NCBI GenBank assembly: GCA_009926135.1
Contig: RFPL01000006.1
Span: 62,001-126,000 of the forward strand
DNA from: Sphingomonadaceae bacterium
Lineage (GTDB): Bacteria; Pseudomonadota; Alphaproteobacteria; Sphingomonadales; Sphingomonadaceae
Direction of reading: 5' to 3'
DNA: 64,000 bases
The position numbers and the translations under genes are program-made. Position 1 is the stretch's first letter; each line of letters starts with the position of its first letter. Below the pieces are notes generated by a model that saw nothing but the letters and a program-made list of their open reading frames with translations, was not told where the DNA came from and did no database searches. Of the stretch, positions 60,963 to 64,000 are shown piece after piece.

Positions 60963-62450
60963 TCAGGCGTGGTTCGGGACCAGCGCCATGTCGCCCCAGC
61001 TGCCGAGCTTGGGCGTTGCGCAATCCCAGCCGAGTTCGCGGGTGATCCGCTCAGCCAATGTCGCCGAGGCGCTGGCTTCGCCGTGCGTCACAAACGTCCT
61101 GCGCGGCGTCTTCGGCATGCCCGAAAGCCAGCGCATGATCTCGTTGCAATCGGCATGCGCCGACAGCATCGAGAGGTTGGTCACCTCGGCAAGGACCGGC
61201 ACCTCTTCCCCGAAAATCCGGATCGACGTCGCCCCGGCAACGAGCGCAGCCCCCCGGGTTCCGGCGGCCTGGAAGCCAGCGAACAGGATGAGGTTCTTGG
61301 GGTCGGGCGCGAACTGGGCGAGATGATGAAGCACGCGTCCGCCCGTGGCCATCCCGCTTGCCGAGATGATAACCTTCGGGTTCCCATCCGCCGTCAAGGC
61401 TTTCGATTCCTCGGCGTCGCGAACATAGTGCGCGACTGCGCAGGCTGTCTTGCATTGCTCGCCGGACAAGCGGTGGCCGCCCGAGTGCGCGCACATGATC
61501 TCGCTGGCATCGATCGCCATCGGGCTGTCGAGATAGACCGGCACGCCCTGCAAACGGCCGCCCTGCTTTAACAGGGACAGGTAATAGAGCAGCGACTGCG
61601 CCCTTCCGACCGCGAAGGCCGGGATGACGACCGTCCCGCCGCGTGCAATGCACCGCTCGATACTGTCGCCCAGAGCCAGTTCGGGCGAGAGCGCATCATG
61701 CTCCCGATCGCCGTAGGTGGACTCGACGATCAGATAGTCCGCAGTTGAAGGAGCTGCGGGATCGAACATGACCGCATCGTCATAGCGCCCCAAATCGCCC
61801 GAAAAGAGAATCCTCGTACCCTTCCAGTCGATCTCGATCGATGCCGCGCCAAGGATATGGCCGGCGTGGCGAAACCGCGCGGAAATGCCGGGGGCAACCT
61901 CGACACTTTCGTCGAAAGCGACGCCATGGAAATGCTCCAGCGCATTGAGAGCGTCATTTTGGGTATAGAGCGGCAAGGCGGGTTGGTGCCGCGAATAGCC
62001 GCGCCGGTTGGCGAACTGGGCGTCTTTCTCCTGCAGGTGACCGCTGTCCGGAAGCAGCAGTTCGCAAAGCTCGGCCGTGGCGCGCGTCGCGATGACCCGC
62101 CCTTTCCAGCCATTGCGAACCAGGCGCGGGATCGAACCGGAATGATCGAGGTGCGCGTGCGTGAGCAAAATGGTTTCGACGCCGTCGATTTCGGGCGGAG
62201 GCGGCGCCCAATTGAGGCCCCTGAGCTCCCGGCCACCCTGGAACAGACCGCAATCCACCAATATTCGGGTGGAATCGTCTTCGAGCAGGTAGCGCGATCC
62301 CGTCACGGTTCCGCTGGCACCGAAGAAACCGATCGCCAGTCCGTGACCGGCCGGACGAGGCTCTACCTCAAGCCTCGCCTGCGGCTCGATGCCGGGGAGG
62401 AAATGTCCGCGGGACTTGTCCTTCGCATGGCGCTTCTTGTGCTTGTGCAT
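60963..62450 (-). CDS. MBL-fold / beta-CASP metallo-hydrolase (RNase-type)
   Basis: A 495-residue protein. M-H-K-H-K-K follows GGGAGG; a longer in-frame start at 62516 was rejected. After a Lys/His-rich N-terminus come the MBL motifs L-L-T-H-A-H-L-D-H-S-G-S (H-x-H-x-D-H), G-H-I-L-G-A-A-S, F-S-G-D-L-G-R and the beta-CASP region (V-V-I-P-A-F-A-V-G-R-A-Q, I-I-S-A-S-G-M-A-T-G-G-R, L-S-A-H-A-D, V-T-H-G-E). This is the architecture of CPSF73/YSH1-like RNA nucleases found in bacteria. The role here is unknown. It carries the ATACGTATTG element 65 nt upstream. Confidence 0.9.
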   Translation of the reverse strand: MHKHKKRHAKDKSRGHFLPGIEPQARLEVEPRPAGHGLAIGFFGASGTVTGSRYLLEDDSTRILVDCGLFQGGRELRGLNWAPPPPEIDGVETILLTHAHLDHSGSIPRLVRNGWKGRVIATRATAELCELLLPDSGHLQEKDAQFANRRGYSRHQPALPLYTQNDALNALEHFHGVAFDESVEVAPGISARFRHAGHILGAASIEIDWKGTRILFSGDLGRYDDAVMFDPAAPSTADYLIVESTYGDREHDALSPELALGDSIERCIARGGTVVIPAFAVGRAQSLLYYLSLLKQGGRLQGVPVYLDSPMAIDASEIMCAHSGGHRLSGEQCKTACAVAHYVRDAEESKALTADGNPKVIISASGMATGGRVLHHLAQFAPDPKNLILFAGFQAAGTRGAALVAGATSIRIFGEEVPVLAEVTNLSMLSAHADCNEIMRWLSGMPKTPRRTFVTHGEASASATLAERITRELGWDCATPKLGSWGDMALVPNHA

Positions 62451-62514
62451 GGACCTTGCCTCCCGAAAATCGTGGTTCTCGCGCCGATTTTCTTCGGGTG
62501 GCGGAATGAAGGCC

Positions 62515-62524
62515 ATACGTATTG
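62515..62524. promoter_or_regulatory. shared ATACGTATTG element (copy C)
   Basis: CATACGTATTG on the plus strand (ATACGTATTG at 62515-62524) between the MBL-fold gene (minus, start 62450) and the 6-phosphogluconate-dehydrogenase-like gene (plus, start 62659). It could serve both. Confidence 0.5.
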
Positions 62525-62658
62525 CTCGCAGCCAATGGCTGCCCGGCGACTGGCGGCAATGTGACGTTTACCTATGGCGCTGCGTGCAGCGCGACCGCAA
62601 TTGCGTAAGGTCTTGGCGCGCTTCGGTGCGAAGATCTAAGGAGAGGGGGACGGTCGCC

Positions 62659-63690
62659 ATGCAAATCGGAATTGTCGGGCTCGGCCGCATGGGCGGCAAT
62701 ATCGCCCGCAGGCTGCTGGCCGCAGGGCACGGGTGCATTGCCTTCGATCTCGACCGCGCGCGGGTGGACGAAATCGCAGCTGCTGGGGCTCAAGCGGCGC
62801 GAGATCTGCCCGGGCTGGTGGCCACCCTGGCCGCGCCGCGCGTCGTCTGGATCATGCTGCCGGCCGGCTCCGCAACCGAAGCGGCCATTCACACCCTGTC
62901 GGACCTCGTGTCTCCCGGCGACATCATCGTCGATGGCGGAAACACCTTCTATGAAGATGATCTTCGCCGGGCGGCCCTGCTCGCGGAACGCGGGATCGGT
63001 TACGTCGATGTGGGAACGAGCGGCGGCATCTGGGGCCTCGAGCGCGGCTACTCGCTGATGATCGGCGGAACACCCGAAGCGGTCTCCCATCTCGATCCGA
63101 TATTCAAGGCGCTGGCGCCCGGGATCGGCGCGGCGGCACAGACTATCGGACGCCAGACCGCAGACCAGCGGCCGGAACATGGCTATGTCCATGCCGGACT
63201 GCACGGCGCTGGCCACTTCGCGAAGATGGTTCACAACGCCATCGAATATGGGATGATGCAGGCGTTCGCCGAAGGCTTCGACATTCTTCGCAACGCCCCG
63301 GGCCTGGCCGATCGGGCAGACGCTCGATACGAGTTCAACCTCGCGGATATCGCCGAGGTTTGGCGGCGGGGCAGTGTCGTGTCCTCCTGGCTGCTCGACC
63401 TGATCGCGGACGCCTTGGCCAAGGATGGCCAACTGCTGCACCTCGAAGGGCAGGTCGACGATTCCGGCGAGGGGCGCTGGGCCGTGTCGACTGCGATCAG
63501 GCAGGGTGTCCCGGCCAATGTCCTGGCTGCCGCATTGAATGCGCGGTTCAGGTCCCGCCACGAACATACGTTCGGCGACAAGCTGCTTTCGGCCATGCGC
63601 GAAGAGTTCGGCGGTCATCGCGAGGCTGTGCAGCCGCCAACCCAAAAGCGCGACGAAACCGGCCCCGTGGTAAGCGGAGGGCACCAATGA
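62659..63690 (+). CDS. 6-phosphogluconate dehydrogenase-like protein, short NAD-type
   Basis: A 343-residue protein. G-I-V-G-L-G-R-M-G-G-N-I starts the Rossmann fold. D-G-G-N-T-F-Y-E-D-D, G-T-S-G-G-I-W-G-L-E-R-G-Y and G-A-G-H-F-A-K-M-V-H-N-A-I-E-Y-G-M are the 6PGDH signature and catalytic Lys/His regions. The length is that of the decarboxylating NAD-type enzymes (GndA/YqeC-like), not the 470-residue long type. It would turn 6-phosphogluconate into ribulose-5-phosphate, supplying reductant. Its stop overlaps the next ATG by 4 nt. Confidence 0.9.
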   Translation: MQIGIVGLGRMGGNIARRLLAAGHGCIAFDLDRARVDEIAAAGAQAARDLPGLVATLAAPRVVWIMLPAGSATEAAIHTLSDLVSPGDIIVDGGNTFYEDDLRRAALLAERGIGYVDVGTSGGIWGLERGYSLMIGGTPEAVSHLDPIFKALAPGIGAAAQTIGRQTADQRPEHGYVHAGLHGAGHFAKMVHNAIEYGMMQAFAEGFDILRNAPGLADRADARYEFNLADIAEVWRRGSVVSSWLLDLIADALAKDGQLLHLEGQVDDSGEGRWAVSTAIRQGVPANVLAAALNARFRSRHEHTFGDKLLSAMREEFGGHREAVQPPTQKRDETGPVVSGGHQ

Positions 63691-64000
63691 TGTCGAATGA
63701 TGAGCCCTACTGCAGCGCGCTCACGCCGCATCCCTGCGAGCATTGCTTTCCAAGCGCGCGCGCCGCGGACATGCCCTCGTACCGTTTGGCCGCCCTCGAT
63801 CAGGATTTCATTCTCGGCGACTCGATGCGCGGGGTGCGCTTCCTGCTCGAATACGAAAAGGTCGAAGAGGCTCTGCGCGCTTGGGGGGTTCTGTCGACCA
63901 TCGTCGTCTTCGGCAGTGCGCGCGTCCGGGCCGGGCAAGAAGGCAAAGGCGGCTTCTGGTATGACGAAGCGCGCAAGTTCGGCAGACTGGCATCCGAACG
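63687..64000 (+). CDS. LOG/lysine-decarboxylase-family protein (partial)
   Basis: The first 104 codons are present and run off the window. The reading is M-M-S-N-D-E-P-Y-C-S-A-L-T-P-H-P-C-E-H-C, then L-G-D-S-M-R-G-V-R-F-L-L-E-Y-E-K and T-I-V-V-F-G-S-A-R-V, with W-Y-D-E-A-R-K-F-G near the end. The V-F-G-S-A-R segment is the start of the nucleotide-binding fold of LOG-type proteins (cytokinin-activating or PpnN-like nucleosidases). The ATG overlaps the previous stop (ATGA). Confidence 0.8.
   Translation, partial: MMSNDEPYCSALTPHPCEHCFPSARAADMPSYRLAALDQDFILGDSMRGVRFLLEYEKVEEALRAWGVLSTIVVFGSARVRAGQEGKGGFWYDEARKFGRLASE

Overview
The window is high-GC DNA from an alphaproteobacterium, most likely a sphingomonad (Sphingomonadales). 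This is inferred from the mix of TonB-dependent receptors, secreted proteins with a V-C-G-R type motif, frequent GTG starts and 4-bp gene overlaps; no rRNA, tRNA or core housekeeping marker fixes the genus. Almost every gene belongs to copper or metal handling, metal-linked regulation, or nutrient transport. I see no CRISPR array, phage or insertion sequence.

Region 1 (1-15 kb) is a copper-resistance island. Minus-strand genes: a YHS-domain P1B copper ATPase with DUF2933, NTF2-like and HhH/nuclease-like genes behind it; a methyltransferase, sterol desaturase and AraC regulator; a four-TM His/Met-rich membrane protein and CopC. Plus-strand genes: a CnrYXH-type trio (anti-sigma, periplasmic metal sensor, ECF sigma), a DUF305 protein, CopA (multicopper oxidase), CopB and a lipoprotein. 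CopC, the CnrYXH trio, CopA, the ATPase and a distant FixL-like kinase all carry the same ECF-type promoter, AGGG-N13-(C/G)TGCGTAT with invariant spacing. I therefore propose one regulon controlled by the local sigma factor.

Region 2 (15-19.5 kb) has a TolC-family protein, an MliC-like lipoprotein and small secreted proteins, with gene-poor stretches. Region 3 (19.5-31 kb) is a transport and catabolic cluster: APC and POT transporters, SnoaL-like proteins, two MFS transporters, a divergent class-C serine hydrolase and a TPR regulator. Region 4 (31-40 kb) has MgtC, an OmpR/HK pair, small His-rich or lipid-anchored proteins, a frameshifted TonB-receptor remnant, a DUF411 protein and a FixL/FixJ-like pair whose sensor lacks the heme histidine. 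Region 5 (39.8-47 kb) is an amino-acid locus: a MetC-like lyase, a threonine-synthase-like enzyme, an APC permease, a LysR regulator and a TonB receptor.

Region 6 (47-55 kb) is a second copper operon, coupled in an unusual way to aldehyde and alcohol dehydrogenases and an MFS transporter. Region 7 (54.6-62.5 kb) is the most unusual. A MerR-like regulator without thiols heads a lipoprotein, a membrane-anchored FAD/NAD-2Fe2S reductase, a diheme cytochrome b with two H-x13-H helices, a heptaheme cytochrome c, a DUF1622 protein and a 14-cysteine Csp1-like copper-storage protein. The inferred flow is NAD(P)H to flavin and 2Fe-2S, to membrane heme b, to periplasmic multiheme c: an electron-export chain next to copper storage. 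Three transcription units here share the 11-mer (C/T)ATACGTATTG upstream. The window ends with an MBL-fold/beta-CASP hydrolase, a 6-phosphogluconate-dehydrogenase-like gene and the start of a LOG-family gene.
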